A stretch of 64,000 bases of DNA from Pardosa pseudoannulata (Eukaryota > Arthropoda > Arachnida > Araneae > Lycosidae), in assembly GCA_032207245.1 (NCBI GenBank), contig CM063509.1:58238066-58302065 (forward strand). The letters run 5' to 3'. Positions 40,039 to 53,075 of the stretch are shown here, piece after piece (position 1 is the first letter of the stretch; the number at the start of each line of letters is the position of its first letter). Made by a program: the position numbers and the translations under genes. The notes beneath the pieces were generated by a model. It searched no databases. It saw nothing but the letters and a program-made list of their open reading frames with translations, and was not told where the DNA came from.

Positions 40039-42961
40039 TTAGTAAATAAATTGATTTTATTGGTGAATACTTTGCTGAGGTTTAAATATTTACTATTTAT
40101 ATTAATTGCTAAGCACACAAGCAAATTTACCTAATGTTAATGTTAGCGAAAAAATTACCGGTAAGCCAGTATTCAGATATTCATTTACCAAATTGCTGGT
40201 AAACAAAAAAGTATAAATTTACAAATCCTAGCATACATATACTCACACTTAGAATCTTCTCAATGATTATTTATAAAATTTTATAATCTTTAGTGTTACT
40301 GTTATAGTTCCAGCAAAAGTTTTATGTGCTTGTACAACTTAATTATTAATTGCATTATTAAAGCTAATTAATATATCAATAATTTTGAGTTAATTCATGT
40401 GTACTAAATTAAAAGATTGTTATACAAAATTATAAATGGTTTTTGTGTGTTTTAAAATTTGATCTTTTTGCACAATATCCATTCAAAAATTTGTTTTCTT
40501 TTTACTTGTGTGTATGTCTGTAATTATGCATGAATGTGGAAAAAGTTTTGCAATCAGTGTTATATAAATTGTCTCTTTTGATATATTGTCATGCTTTTTA
40601 CAAATATATGTAGTTATAAAATACTAAATCTCTTGAGATCTGTATTTTGTAGACTGTGTGATATATTGTTATACTAAAGAATATTTTTGTGCTTTGACAG
40701 CTGTTTAAAGTGTTTTTAACTTCAAATCATTTATTGAAAAGTGAATGAATTTTTAAGATATGTGCTAAATAAATTAGTGTAATATTGTATTTTATGAATA
40801 TAAAAGTCAAATTATGTGCATTTCTAGAATGAAAAAATGTACTTTGATTGTTTTCGAAACAATGCATCTAGAAAATCTTATAATGTTTAAATTGATTCTT
40901 ACTAATTTCAATTCAGGGATTATATTATGAAATTTATATTCTTAAATATCTAGTATTAATCTACCCCTGTTGAAAAGATACTTGCTCATTGCAACAGTGC
41001 CAAAAAATATTTTACAGAATGAAAAGTAATATAGATCGATTCTTATTTAGTTAGTTAATAGTTCTATGGTTCACTTTTACTGTATGAGGGCTAATTAATC
41101 TGGAACTTATTACTTAAAGCTAACTTTCATTGGCTCTAATATCCATGCCAACAAGTAAAATGAGTAAAAGTCAGGGAAAGTCATGGATCCGCTAAACTAC
41201 CGATTAAAAAAATGCACTGAATTGCTTAATTTTATTTTTACTTGTCATTTGGCTGAAGTTACTGAGTTTGGTATTTATGTATTATCCTATTGACCATATT
41301 GCCAAGTAAAATTTGTTCACCAAGGAAACTCAAAGCAAGAAAGCTTAATGGGTGGGTAAATGTATATTATTCTGGTTTTTTCTTAAATTGTAGATTAAAA
41401 TTTTATTAATATAATAATTATTTTTTAATAAAAATTAAGATTTTTGCACAAAATATAATTTTATCTCTAGGGATATTGTATATAAACATTATAGGGTTAT
41501 ATTTGGATATTATTCATGGTCACCTGGATAATACCAAAGTACCCTGAATTCAAATTGGAAACATTTTGATTGAAAAATTGCTATATGATTAAACTTAGGT
41601 ATGTAGATACAACAATTTATTTTTATGTATGTGAGTTTATTAACACTTATAAAGTAAGTTTATAGTTTTTTATGATAAATTTCATGTAATTTCTCTAAAA
41701 GCATATATTTTATTTGTATGTACATCAGAAGCTTTATTCATATATACTTTAATGAAAGCTTTTTAAAAGTCATGGAGAATGATCTGTTAAATCAGGGAAA
41801 GTCATGAAAAGTCATGGATTTGAAAAATTTTATTTGGGCAGATACCCTGTTAGTAAATAAATTGATTTTATTGGTGAATACTTTGCGGAGGTTTAAATAT
41901 TTACTATTTATATTAATTGCTAAGCACACAAGCAAATTTACCAATGTTAATGTTAGCGAAAAAATTACCGGTAAGCCAGTATTCAGATATTCATTTACCA
42001 AATTGCTGGTAAATGAAAAAGTATAAATTTACAAATCCTAGCATACATATACTCACACTTAGAATCTTCTCAATGATTATTTATAAAATTTAATCTTTAG
42101 TGTTACTGTTATAGTTCCAGCAAAAGTTTTATGTGCTTGTACAACTTAATTATTAATTGCATTATTAAAGCTAATTAATATATCAATAATTTTGAGTTAA
42201 TTCATGTGTACTAAATTAAAAGATTGTTATACAAAATTATAAATGGTTTTTGTGTGTTTTAAAATTTGATCTTTTTGCACAATATCCATTCAAAAATTTG
42301 TTTTCTTTTTACTTGTGTGTATGTCTGTAATTATGCATGAATGTGGAAAAAGTTTTGCAATCAGTGTTATATAAATTGTCTCTTTTGATATATTGTCATG
42401 CTTTTTACAAATATATGTAGTTATAAAAATACTAAATCTCTTGAGATCTGTATTTTGTAGACTGTGTGATATATTGTTATACTAAAGAATATTTTTGTGC
42501 TTTGACAGCTGTTTAAAGTGTTTTTAACTTCAAATCATTTATTGAAAAGTGAATGAATTTTTAAGATATGTGCTAAATAAATTAGTGTAATATTGTATTT
42601 TATGAATATAAAAGTCAAATTATGTGCATTTCTAGAATGAAAAAATGTACTTTGATTGTTTTCGAAACAATGCATCTAGAAAATCTTATAATGTTTAAAT
42701 TGATTCTTACTAATTTCAATTCAGGGATTATATTATGAAATTTATATTCTTAAATATCTAGTATTAATCTACCCCTGTTGAAAAGATACTTGCTCATTGC
42801 AACAGTGCCAAAAAATATTTTACAGAATGAAAAGTAATATAGATCGATTCTTATTTAGTTAGTTAATAGTTCTATGGTTCACTTTTACTGTATGAGGGCT
42901 AATTAATCTGGAACTTATTACTTAAAGCTAACTTTCATTGGCTCTAATATCCATGCCAACA
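39341..42961 (+). repeat. Large tandem duplication, two 1811-bp units
   Basis: CAAGTAAAATGAGTAAAAG starts at 39341 and 41152. Unit 1 runs to 41151 and unit 2 to about 42961, both ending ATATCCATGCCAACA. Only scattered differences are visible (for example TGCTGAGG/TGCGGAGG near 40074/41884 and a 4-bp indel near 40286/42092). By eye the units are very similar. Each begins inside an R1 MITE. Confidence 0.93.
41152..41849 (+). mobile_element. R1 MITE copy 5, 5'-truncated at duplication border
   Basis: The second-unit counterpart of copy 4. It starts exactly at the tandem junction and ends GCAGATACCCTG, followed by the same TTAGTAAATAAATTG flank as copy 4. Confidence 0.88.
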
Positions 42962-42964
42962 GTG

Positions 42965-43226
42965 AGATTTGAATGCCCACAATTAACTACTGAAAGGCCC
43001 TATGTATTGGCTATCACATAGATATTCTCTGATTTATGGCTGCATGTTAGCTGCTTTATAGTCATTTGAAAAAAGTGATTTATACAGTAATTTATACAGT
43101 GATTTGAATGCCCACAATTAACTACTGAAAGACCGTATGTATTGGCTATCACATACACATTTTCTGATTTATGGCTGCATGTTAGCTGCTTTATAGTCGT
43201 TTGAAAAAATTGATTTATACAGTAAA
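42965..43226 (+). repeat. Tandem duplication, period 136 bp
   Basis: GATTTGAATGCCCACAATTA starts at 42965 and 43101. Shared GATTTATGGCTGCATGTTAG and CTGCTTTATAGTC. It follows the end of the 1811-bp duplication by a few bases. Confidence 0.9.
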
Positions 43227-43501
43227 ATTTCTAAAAAGAGTGCACACCAGGTCTAAGGAATTAGTGTACTATTTAAGGTGTAGAATGTGGATGGTCATAT
43301 AAATTTTGTGGCCCGTGATTGAATTTATGAAATATATAATTTAAACAAATATTGTATTTATTATAATTAATGTCTTTCAATTGACATAAAATTATATATT
43401 TGATATAAAATATAAATTTTTATGCAGATATATAAATTTAATTGTTCTGTGGTTAATTTATTAATTACTACTGTAATAATAGTGTATTGATTTTAATTTT
43501 C

Positions 43502-43551
<50 letters not shown>

Positions 43552-44195
43552 ACTGTGTATATATAAATACAATCTGAAATTATATATCTGCTTTTTAGTT
43601 GTTAAAATTTTTTTCCAAAAAAAAAAAAAAAATATTTAATCATTTTCAATTAATATTAATAAACATTCCATAATAATTTAATCAAATAAATTAATTCTCA
43701 TTAAATTAAATTTGAAAAAAAAATCAATGTTTTAGAACTTGTATGTTTTTAAGTCCTCAAGGAATTGTCAAATGTCAAATATGGCTTAAATGTGTTTGGT
43801 ATTTTGGGGGAACATTGGAGGTAGTGCCTCTTTTTCTATAATTATGAAAATAATTAAAAAAAAATTAGCGAAATATTTTTTTTTTCTATTTTATTAAACT
43901 TTAGTAATATATGATAAATTTTTGGTATATATGACATTTTTTAATATTTTCATCACATTTGTATAAATGCTTGTATTTTAAGAAATACTCATTTATATAG
44001 TGGCCTTAATAAGTCCATATCAGTATCGTATAAAGCTTTAATTTTATTAATATTATTTATCAGGCTAATCATTATTAAGGGAGAAGTAAATTAGAAACTT
44101 GCTTCACCAAATGCAGTTATACTAAACTGTTTCATAATTCTTAAATTAATAATCTAAAACTTTAGTTATTAACAAAAAATAATTTTATCAATAAT
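43227..44195. other. Intergenic spacer with TA microsatellite
   Basis: A (TA)n tract lies at 43505-43549. The rest is AT-rich with nothing recognised. Confidence 0.6.
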
Positions 44196-44935
44196 TACTG
44201 CAATTCTGGCACTATGTTATGTTTTATAATTGCTCCTGTTAACAGTTAAAAGGCAAAGTTACAGTTTACTAATTTAAAAGTATATCATTAACTATCAAAT
44301 TACCTATATTCTCTATAAGTTCTGGTTTCAGTTTCTATACTAAAAGTTATGCTTTATGGTTCATATGAACCCTGTAAACAAATATCTAATTTTCTACAAT
44401 GTTATAACATGTTTATTTTTTGATTAGGTAATCAAACATTAAATTCATCTTTTTGATGCCCTTAATAATTGGGCCATAATTATGGCTTAAAGTTAATTTA
44501 TTTAAAATTAATTTCAAATCATAATTATGGCAATGTTTTTAGCTCTATATAAAGTTTTTTTAATTCTGCAATTTTGGCACTACGTTAACTTTTATAATTG
44601 CTCCTGTTAACAGTTAAAAGGCAAAGTTACAATTTACTAATTTAAATGTATATGATTAACTATCAAATTACCTTTATTATATATAAGTTCTGGTTTCAAT
44701 GGCTGTACTAAAAGTATGCTTTATGGTTCATATGAACCCCATAAACAAATATCTAATTTTCTACAATGTTATAACGCTTATTTTTTGATTAGATAGTCAA
44801 ACATTAAATTCATCTTTTTTTATGCCCTTAATAATTGGGCTATAATTATGACTTAAAGTTAATTTATTTAAAATTAATTTCGAATCATAATTATGGCAAC
44901 GTTTTTAGCTCTCTATCAAGTTTTTTTTAGTGCTT
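44196..44935 (+). repeat. Tandem duplication, period ~367 bp
   Basis: ATTGCTCCTGTTAACAGTTA occurs near 44229 and 44597. Both units continue with AAGTTCTGGTTTCA, GCTTTATGGTTCATATGAAC and CCCTTAATAATTGGGC. Confidence 0.9.
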
Positions 44936-45291
44936 AAAATTTCTGCTAGGCATATACACTTAACCCTAAAATGCTATACATATCAGAAACATTTTATGAT
45001 TACAATAATAAGCTGTTTAAAGCTGAAAATAACTATAATGTGCAATGCATAATTCTTGTTAAATGAATGCATATGTACTTGCTTTAAAATTATTTTTTTA
45101 AAAAGTTGTCTTTCACACATAACTATAACAGCATTCAACAAAAGCAAGATAGCGTTCTAGGGTTAAAAAAATCAGTTAATTTAAAATTATAATTTTTCTA
45201 TGAGATAAAATGAAATCTCAATACACTCCATTCAAGATATTTAATGCTACTCACTTAGAGAGACTTAACAGTTTCTTCTTTTTCTAAAGCA
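44936..45291. other. Intergenic spacer, nothing recognised
   Basis: AT-rich sequence with no supported feature. Confidence 0.5.
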
Positions 45292-45745
45292 CTACAGCTT
45301 GTTACAGGCCAAGGCTATCCCAAGCAGTTTTTTCCAGCCGTTCCTATCTGCTGTAAGACTCCTCCAGTTTCCCTTTTTGACAGTAGTTAAATCCCTCTCT
45401 ACTGAGTCAAGCCACCTAATTGGTGGTCTTCCTTGTTTCCTCTGCCCCATGGGATTAGTGAAAGTGAGCTGTTTTACTGGGTTTATGTCATTGAGTCGGA
45501 ATAGGTGTCCAAGCCATCACAGTCTATCGATTTTTATGACTTTAACAACATGGGGTTGCTTATAATTTTTATAAATTTCAAAATTGAATAAAGATCTCCC
45601 AAAATTATTCTTGAACTGCACCAAATATTTTTCTTAAGATTTTCCCTCCAAAAGCCAGCAATTTATTTTCATGCAATTTGGTTATTGCCCAGCATTCACT
45701 TCCATAGAGCAGAACTTAACAGTTTGGTGATGCATATAAAAAAAC
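45292..45745 (-). pseudogene. Non-LTR retrotransposon RT C-terminal remnant
   Basis: On the minus strand, LLYGSECWAITKLHENKLLA and FGGKILRKIFGAVQE are followed, in another frame, by IKIDRLWWLGHLFRLNDINP, GQRKQGRPPIRWLDSVERDL and GWKKLLGIALACNKL before a stop at 45292-45294. This is the conserved end of LINE reverse transcriptases (YGSECW, ERKILRKIF, RLRWLGH, GRPxxRW). Clade is uncertain. A frameshift and stop show it is dead. Confidence 0.82.
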
Positions 45746-46869
45746 TATTAATGTCTCACTTTCTTTCCTCTCTCCTTATTTTAAATTTCATATTGCATTT
45801 GATACTGTATAGACATGTTTTGTATTCTATAGTTATATGTAAATTTATAAGAAACAAGTGATATCTTAGGTAAATGTTCTTTTATTGGTTACTTTTTTTT
45901 TTTGAAAAAAATCTATAATAAAAAGTAAATCTTATAAGAAAGCCTAATATCTGACATGAAAATAATGTATATTACAGATATGGGGCCAAATGTATGTTTT
46001 GATACTGTTAGAAAAATGACTGATATACTATCAAAATTTATATATATAAATAACACTTTTATCTATAATTGCATAAATTTTGGTAGTATTACTAATTACC
46101 ATTATGCAGATGTGGTTAAAATTTATTCAACCATCATAATGGTCTGTTATATACAATGATTAGCAATACAGTTTTAAAATCCAATGAAAAAACTAGCATA
46201 TACTTCAAGTATATGTAATACTTGCCATATTTAATAAAATGCCAAATATTTTTTGTATGATATATTTCATGAACATAAAAAGGTGTATTTTGTATTGCTA
46301 AGTTTTTCATGCCAAATTTTAACTAAATGCATCCAATTCTTAGCACATATTTTTAAAATTCTCTAAATATTTATATACATCAATATGTGTTGAAGATAGC
46401 AATGGCTTCAGTTACATATTCAGCATATAATTTTTTAAACACTGGATTTGTTATGAATGATTTTGTAAATATTTGTTTTACATTTAGAATGCATAAATGT
46501 GGCTGTTTTAAATTAAATACATATCCTGTATAGTGTCATTTTCATCTTTTAAGTGCAATTGCCTGTCATTTTTCTTGTAAAATGTGACCTCTGATGTTTT
46601 AAATATGCCAAAATATTTGCATCTAATAAAAACTGTATCATCTTCTTTTTATGAAAAATTGATTGAATTTGTTTTGTTTATTGATTTCTTTCTTTCCAAG
46701 GTATGTCAATAAATATACATTTAGTTTTGAAATTAAACATTAGGCAGAAGTAGTTTCCTATTTTAAATAGCTTTATATTAATATCAAATAATTTAAAATT
46801 TAAAACTGTTGTTAGGAACTTTGTGCCTTATTATTTAAAGATATATCTTTGTATATCCTTTGTATATTT
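45746..46869. other. Intergenic AT-rich spacer, nothing recognised
   Basis: No supported feature. AATAAA-like signals occur but cannot be tied to a transcript. Confidence 0.5.
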
Positions 46870-46936
46870 GCCAAAACCCTAATGATTAGCAAATTTAAAC
46901 TTTAAGTTTAAATTTGATAATCATTAGGGTTTTGGC
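46870..46936. repeat. 67-bp palindrome with 33-bp arms
   Basis: The left arm starts GCCAAAACCCTAATGATTAG (46870-46902) and the right arm ends AATCATTAGGGTTTTGGC (46904-46936). The arms are reverse complements with one mismatch and a one-base centre, so the region could extrude as a near-perfect cruciform or hairpin. Confidence 0.93.
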
Positions 46937-47510
46937 ATTGTGTATAAACAGAATAGGTGTAAAATTCAGCAAATTTGATTTAAAAAGCATGTTATTACTG
47001 TTTCTAATGCCATGTGGACAAGCCAAGCTTATGATCCAGGGACTATATGAATTAGGTGAAGGGAGGTGCCTTTCATTTGAAGAGCACCAATTGGGTGAAA
47101 GTATGCCTTTTTTGCTCAAAATGGGCCCTTGTAATTTAGAAGCAGAGACTAGATGGAAAACCCTTTGGCTTGACCTGTCCCCTCCAGAGGTAATGTTTGA
47201 ACTTTGAGGACATTGCAGACACTGTTTTATGCATTTGAACTACCATTAATTAACATAACAGATTTTTTGCCAGTTAGATCCTCCAATTATGAGATCGATG
47301 TCTTTGCTGATTGGGCTACAGTGGTTCTTAAAAGAAAAAAAAAAGGAATTTGTATAATACATATGGTGTTTACACATTTTTGTAGCAATTTTGCAAGGAC
47401 AAAATAAGAATTTTATTTTCTAATACATTCAATTTGATAATCCATTTGTTGAACTATCCTATTCATCTTGATTTCTAAGGTAATAGAGTATGTTCTACTC
47501 CTTCACAATC
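46937..47510. other. Unassigned region with short open frames
   Basis: An open frame of about 97 codons (46914-47207) starts inside the palindrome. It includes LYELGEGRCLSFEEHQLGES but shows no domain that I recognise. It is not called as a gene. Confidence 0.4.
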
Positions 47511-47518
47511 TTCTAGAG

Positions 47519-47997
47519 CAAGGATGGGCAAACTATGGCCCAGCAGAAGGTTTTATCCAGCCTGCGGATAGAATTTTAAGTTGCTGGTCCTTGGCAAGTT
47601 AAAAGAAATATATATTTATACATTATATATCCATCTCCTTTTCTACTTTGCTTAAATATTGTATCCCAAATTTATTATCTCATGCTCTGAAGATCAGCGG
47701 TATATTTGCTTCTTATATGTGAACAAGTGTTTTCAACTTTGAACATTAGAAAGAATAATTTCAGAAGTTGACTGACAGATGAGGATTTAGCATCAATCCT
47801 CAGTATCGTTCCTCACTTCGAATCTCAGTATGAGGAACTTTTAAAAATGAAATCGCAATTTCATTCATTTCAATAACGTATTTAAACTGTTAGGTACTTG
47901 TATATTGTTTTTAAAATTTTAGAAAATTTATCTTGGCCCGCCAAACTTGAATTCTTTCGATTTTTGGCCCACAGCCGAAAAAGTTTGTCCATCCCTG
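47519..47997 (+). mobile_element. hAT-type element, family H1 copy 2
   Basis: Starts CAAGGATGGGCAAACT and ends TTGTCCATCCCTG. Flanks TTCTAGAG (47511-47518) and TTCTAGAC (47998-48005) match at seven of eight. The interior keeps the same decayed transposase C-terminal region as copy 1. Confidence 0.85.
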
Positions 47998-48009
47998 TTC
48001 TAGACTTAT

Positions 48010-48360
48010 GTTTGGGATTCTGCTAAAAAAGTGCTCTTCCAAAAGTTCAAATGCACAGTCATCCATTGGAGATATGTCATGCGATTTAGGAAGGATGCTT
48101 CAATTCCATTTCATTCCACATTTAAAAAAAGAGCAGTAGATTTAGAAGTTTGGTTTTTATCCTTATCATGATATAACTCCATGCAGTGAAGATTGAGTAA
48201 AGGGATGAAATTTCTTCTTCGAAAATAGTGTTGAAACATATTTCTGATAGTAATTCAATTTTGACTTCAAGTTTTCTATTATGAGACAATTTAGCAATGA
48301 CCATACAACTTCTAGGAGGAGTTTTCTTGCTATCTCAACCCACATTTTAAATCTTTCTCC
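48010..48360 (-). pseudogene. Tc1/mariner-superfamily transposase remnant
   Basis: On the minus strand, frames give YHDKDKNQTSKSTALFLNVE and then, shifted, PKSHDISPMDDCAFELLEEH. Mariner-superfamily transposases of arthropods have HHDKASSHTSKST followed by SPDxSPMDxxxFGLLK in this order, around the second and third catalytic residues. Stops and frame changes are frequent. No inverted repeats were found. Confidence 0.55.
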
Positions 48361-50213
48361 TCCTTTTTCAGTTGTAAATCAATCTTTTTCTATTGCAATC
48401 AGATAGATAAATCCAAGCCTCATCAACATAAGCATATATTTCTATTTTTCACCTGACAAATAATTTTTGTACAACAATTTGCAATAAGTCATGCTGAGAA
48501 ACATGTTTTTACCTTAACACATTGAAGATGGTATGCACTGAAAAGTGTCTAGCCTCAGTTCCTGCAGATTTTTTGTTAAAGTAATAACAAAAAAATCCCA
48601 AAAATGTGAATTTCTGTCATCCATTGCCAACAGTTGAAAAATGAAAGACTGGAATTCCCGTCTTCAATGTGTTAAATGGTGAGCACCATGATTTTTGTTT
48701 TGATTAACTTCATATCAAATTTTATAATTTTATTTGCAGTATCCCAAAGAGATAGCTAAAGATTTTATGGCAGCACTTTGTGAGGTTGATTTTGTTTTAA
48801 AACGTAAGTTTACGATTAATAAATAAGTTTTCATTATCCTATTTATTTTAAGTCTGCATTGCTATTTGCTTATCACAAAATCTGTATTAAATGCATGAAA
48901 TATGATTTGATTTAGTCCTCCTCAACAAACTCTTCCAATTTTCGTCATTGTTTACAAACATAAAAAAACTTTATCAAATCATTTTTCAAAGCACTCATAC
49001 TTAAATGTAAAAACATATATAGGTGAGAATATATATATATATTTATTTATGTATGATATGTATAATATATGTGTGTATATATGCATATATACATATAGAT
49101 ATCATAGATATACATATAATATAGTATGCATTTCATTTTTTAAATCTATATAAATTTATATATATGTATATATATACATATATATGTGTGTATATATATA
49201 TATATGTGTGTGTGTATGTATGTGTATATATATATATATGTATATATACATAGATATATATATGTGTGTTAGTAAATATATGTGTATGTGAATATATGCA
49301 TATATACACATACATATAGATATAACGGAGATATACATATTATATAGTATGCATTTTATTTTTATATTTTAGTTTTATATCAAATTTATTAAAAACTAAT
49401 AAAATATATAATTTATTAGAACGTCGTTACTATAGATTTGTGATAATGTAGAATTATGTTTATGTATATTTTTATACACACATGAGAGATTGGTTGATAA
49501 ATACTGCTAGATTTTAGTGAAGAATATACATGTTTTGGAGATGAAATAACTCTAATGGGCATTTAGTGTTAAATTTATTATGCTTAATGATTGAGTTTTC
49601 ATTATCCAATTCATTTTCTTGGTGAGTACAATATTATATACACATGACAACTTATGTAGTAAGTGCATAAAATATTTTTTTATCCCTCATCAACTATTAC
49701 AAACTGGTCAGAAATTTTTTCATTGTTTACAAACATAAACTATTTTTCGAATCAACTTTTGAAGCATTAGAATTTCAATAAACACAAACAAATATAGGTG
49801 AGAATATTATGAAATTTAGAGAAAATCCTGTAAGGAGTCTGATTAGACCAGAAATTTCGTTACTAAAGGAAAGATAATTAACCTTATTTTTTCTTTGCAA
49901 ATGTTTAGTTAGGAGTTACTGTGCATACTGTTGCTGGTGGCACCATCAATTCATGCAATTAAAAAGTCATGCTTAAAAAATTCACAAAGTGTAAAAAAGG
50001 TATTCATTTAAATCAAAAATATTTTAAAAGAAAAACAGTGATTTATATGAAGGTGATATATATAAAGAAAACTCGCCTTAAATCTGACTCTTAACTGCAA
50101 AGGATAGGGTGGGCTCCGACCCTAAAATATTTTTAATTTATGCATATGAAAATTTTTTAGACTTTGCAACATTTGTGTACATTATTAGTTTTGACTGCGA
50201 GTGTTAACCCTTA
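48361..50213. other. Intergenic spacer with complex TA/CA tract
   Basis: A long imperfect TA/TG/CA tract spans 49029-49330 and gives low-complexity open frames. Otherwise AT-rich with nothing recognised. Confidence 0.6.
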
Positions 50214-50217
50214 GCAC

Positions 50218-50740
50218 TCCACACATTTTTGTACCTTATGCCTACCAGCAACTCCGACAGATTTTCGCAGTGGAACTAGTGAAATGGAGTTTTATTTTAA
50301 CTGAGAAAAATCCCCACAAGCTTGTGAATGTTTTTAATTTTGTTTATTTTATACATACCACTTTCTTCTTGTAAATGAAAGATAAATTTTAAATTTTGTA
50401 CTTCACCATGGTGTGATATCTTTGGAAACAACCTCCCATATGCATTCTGAGTTTACTTGGGTAGTATAATTTCAAAACCACTAAAAGTATCAGAATTATA
50501 ATGAACATTTGTCTTTTCCAATACCTTTTAATTCTTCACTACCACTCAACTCTAAATTGTCATAATTATTTTTCTCCTTCCTACTTACCATAAATAATGT
50601 CAAACAATGGTTTAATCGTAACTGTACAGAGACTGAGCACATTTTAACTACAGATAACAAATGCCAAAGCCAACAATTCCGCAGTATCTTAAAGCATAAT
50701 CATGCTAAAAACATTTGGCTCTGCAGTGGAGCACTAAGGG
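50218..50740. mobile_element. piggyBac-like TTAA MITE
   Basis: The left end CCCTTAGCACTCCACA and the reverse complement of the right end, CCCTTAGTGCTCCACT, match at 13 of 16. The left flank is TTAA (50214-50217) and the right flank is TTTA (50741-50744), consistent with one mutated target base. 523 bp, no coding region. Confidence 0.75.
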
Positions 50741-51079
50741 TTTAGATAATTTTCAACCATGAGAAGAGTAAAAGCATTTCTACATAGTAGAATTGGTCAC
50801 AAGAGGTTGGCAAATTTAGCATTACTTTCAGTGCCTCTAGAGGCATGACTATAGATTGTGATAAAGGTTTGAATAAGTTAGCCTTAAAAGACTAGAAAAA
50901 TTAATTTACAATTATAGAATGGTAGTTTATAAATTGCTCATTATGCTATACTATTTTCAAATTTTATTATTATGCAAGTTAGTAAAGGAATAAAAATGTC
51001 ATAATTCCTTTCTCAATATTTTCTTTATTTTTCTAGTAATTCATAAAATTAGTTTAAATTCATCTGGCAAAGTTTACAG

Positions 51080-51562
51080 CAGGGATGGACAAACTGTTTT
51101 GGCCGCGGGACAAAAATCGAAAGAAAATAAGTTTGGCTGGCCATGATAATTTTTTCTAAAATTTTAAAAACAATATACAAGTGCCAAACAGTTTAAATAC
51201 GTTAATGAGATGAATGAAATTGCAATTTCATTTTTAAAAGTTCCTTATACTGAAGTTTGAAGTGAGATGTACTGATTTTAAGGAACGATGCTAAATGCTC
51301 ATCGGTTAGTCTACTTCTGAAATTATTCTTTCTAAGGTTCAAACTTGAAAACATTTGTTCACATATAAGAAGCAATCATACTGCTGATCTTCTGGATGCA
51401 AAATAATACATTTGGGATATAATATTTAAGTAAAGTAGAAAAGGAGATGGATATATAATGTATAAATATATATTTCTTTTAATTTGCCGCAGACCGGCAA
51501 CTTAAAATTTTATCCACGGGCCAGATAAAACATTCCGGTGGGCTGTAGTCTGCCCTTCCCTG
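51080..51562 (-). mobile_element. hAT-type element, family H1 copy 3
   Basis: Starts CAGGGATGGACAAACT and ends TGCCCTTCCCTG on the plus strand. The transposase remnant reads on the minus strand, so the element is reversed relative to copies 1 and 2. Target repeats are weak (GTTTACAG / ATTTAGAT). Confidence 0.8.
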
Positions 51563-51894
51563 ATTTAGATAGTTTTCAACCCTGAGAAGAGTAAAAACAT
51601 TTCTACAAAGTAGAATTGGTCACAAGAGGTCGACAAATTTAGCATTACTTTCAGTGCTTAATGGTATGACTATAAATGCTGATGAAGGTTTGAACTAGCT
51701 GGCCTTAAAAAGCTAGAAAAATTAATTTATAAAATGGTAGTTTATAAATTGCTCATTATGCTATACTATTTTCAAATTTTATTATCATGCAAGTTAGTAA
51801 AAGAATAAAAATGTCAGAATTCCTTTCTCAATATTTTCTTTATTTTTCTAGTAATTCATAAAATTAGTTTAAATTTATCTGGCAAAATTTAGAG

Positions 51895-52365
51895 CAGGGA
51901 TGGACAAACTGTTTCAGCCGCGGGCCCAAAATCGAAAGAAAATAAGTTTGGAGAAGCAAGATAAATTTTTATAAAATTTAAAAAATAATATGCAAGTGCC
52001 TAACAGTTTAAATACGTTAATGAGATGAATGAAATTGCGATTTCATTTTTAAAAGTTTCTTATACTGAGGTTCGAAGTGAGATGTACTGATTTTAAGGAA
52101 CGATGTTAAATGCTCATCTGTTAGTCTACTTCTGAAATTATTCTTTCTAAGGTTCAAAGTTGAAAACACTTGTTCAAATATACCGCTGATCTTCTGGGCA
52201 TGGGATAATAAATTTGGGATATAATATTTAAGCAAAGTAGAAAAGGAAAAGGATATATAATGTACAAATATATATTTCTTTTGATTTGCCTTGGACTGGC
52301 ACCTTAAAATTCTATCCGCAGGCTGGATAAAACCTTCTGGTGGGCTATAGTTTGCCCATCGCTTG
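51895..52365 (-). mobile_element. hAT-type element, family H1 copy 4
   Basis: Starts CAGGGATGGACAAACT and ends TTTGCCCATCGCTTG, with TTTAGAG on both sides. The minus strand 52235-52017 keeps an open hAT C-terminal remnant (FEQVFSTLNLRKNNFRSRLT, then ISTSHFEPQYKKL), the best preserved of the four copies. Confidence 0.85.
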
Positions 52366-52709
52366 TTTAGAGCATAAATTAAACATGCTCCAGTATTTAC
52401 CAGGCAAATTTAAACCTGTTTAAATTTAAAGGTTCAATGTGGTTATAAATATCAATATTCAATGAAATTATGTATAGTGTTGCTAATTTGTTTTATAATT
52501 AATGCAAAACTATGGATGGATGGATGTATTTTGTATGTGTGTGTAATGAATTTTTTATGATATTGAAAGTTTACTGTACTTTGAATTAAAAATTTTATCT
52601 CCCCCCCCCCTCAAAAAAAAGAAATTGAGTATGTTACTGCTGACAGCTGTGAACATACATGCAAACAGGAACATGTGCAGACTCATACCACAAAGAAAGG
52701 TCACTACGC

Positions 52710-53075
52710 ATTAAGTCACCATCCAATTTTTTATTTGGTAAAAACACTTAACATAAATTTGCTATTAGATTAAAACAAAACAATATTGGCCATGTAATTA
52801 AAAAACAGTTGTAGGAACAGTTGTAGAGAATTATTTACAGCTATGGCTTAAAACTTTGTTTTAATAATTCTTTTAAAAGCTGTTAACATATGTTTGTTAT
52901 TACAAAATATTAAGAATGAATTTTTAATATGTTTTTTAAAATATGTTCTTTTAACAATGCTCTGCGTTCAAAAGCAAGTGCTTTTCCAGGAAACTAATTT
53001 TTTTTTTTACATAAAAAAATTTAAAATATTTTAAAAAGTTATTGTGAATGATGCAAAATTGTTAACAAAATTTGT
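52710..53075 (-). other. Ku70 3' UTR (approximate)
   Basis: It follows the Ku70 stop codon on the minus strand. A canonical AATAAA (plus-strand TTTATT at 52730-52735) predicts cleavage near 52710. Confidence 0.5.

Larger units (their letters stand above)
50744..52389 (+). repeat. Tandem duplication, two ~823-bp units carrying hAT elements
   Basis: TTTTCAACC followed by TGAGAAGAGTAAAA starts at 50750 and 51573. Both units share GTAGAATTGGTCACAAGAGG, GCTCATTATGCTATACTATT and a reverse-oriented H1 hAT element. Differences are moderate, so it is an older event than the 1811-bp pair. Confidence 0.9.

Noticed and set aside
46914..47207. 97-codon open frame
   Set aside because: It starts inside a palindrome and shows no recognisable domain, no splice partners and no relation to neighbours. 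Not enough to call a gene.
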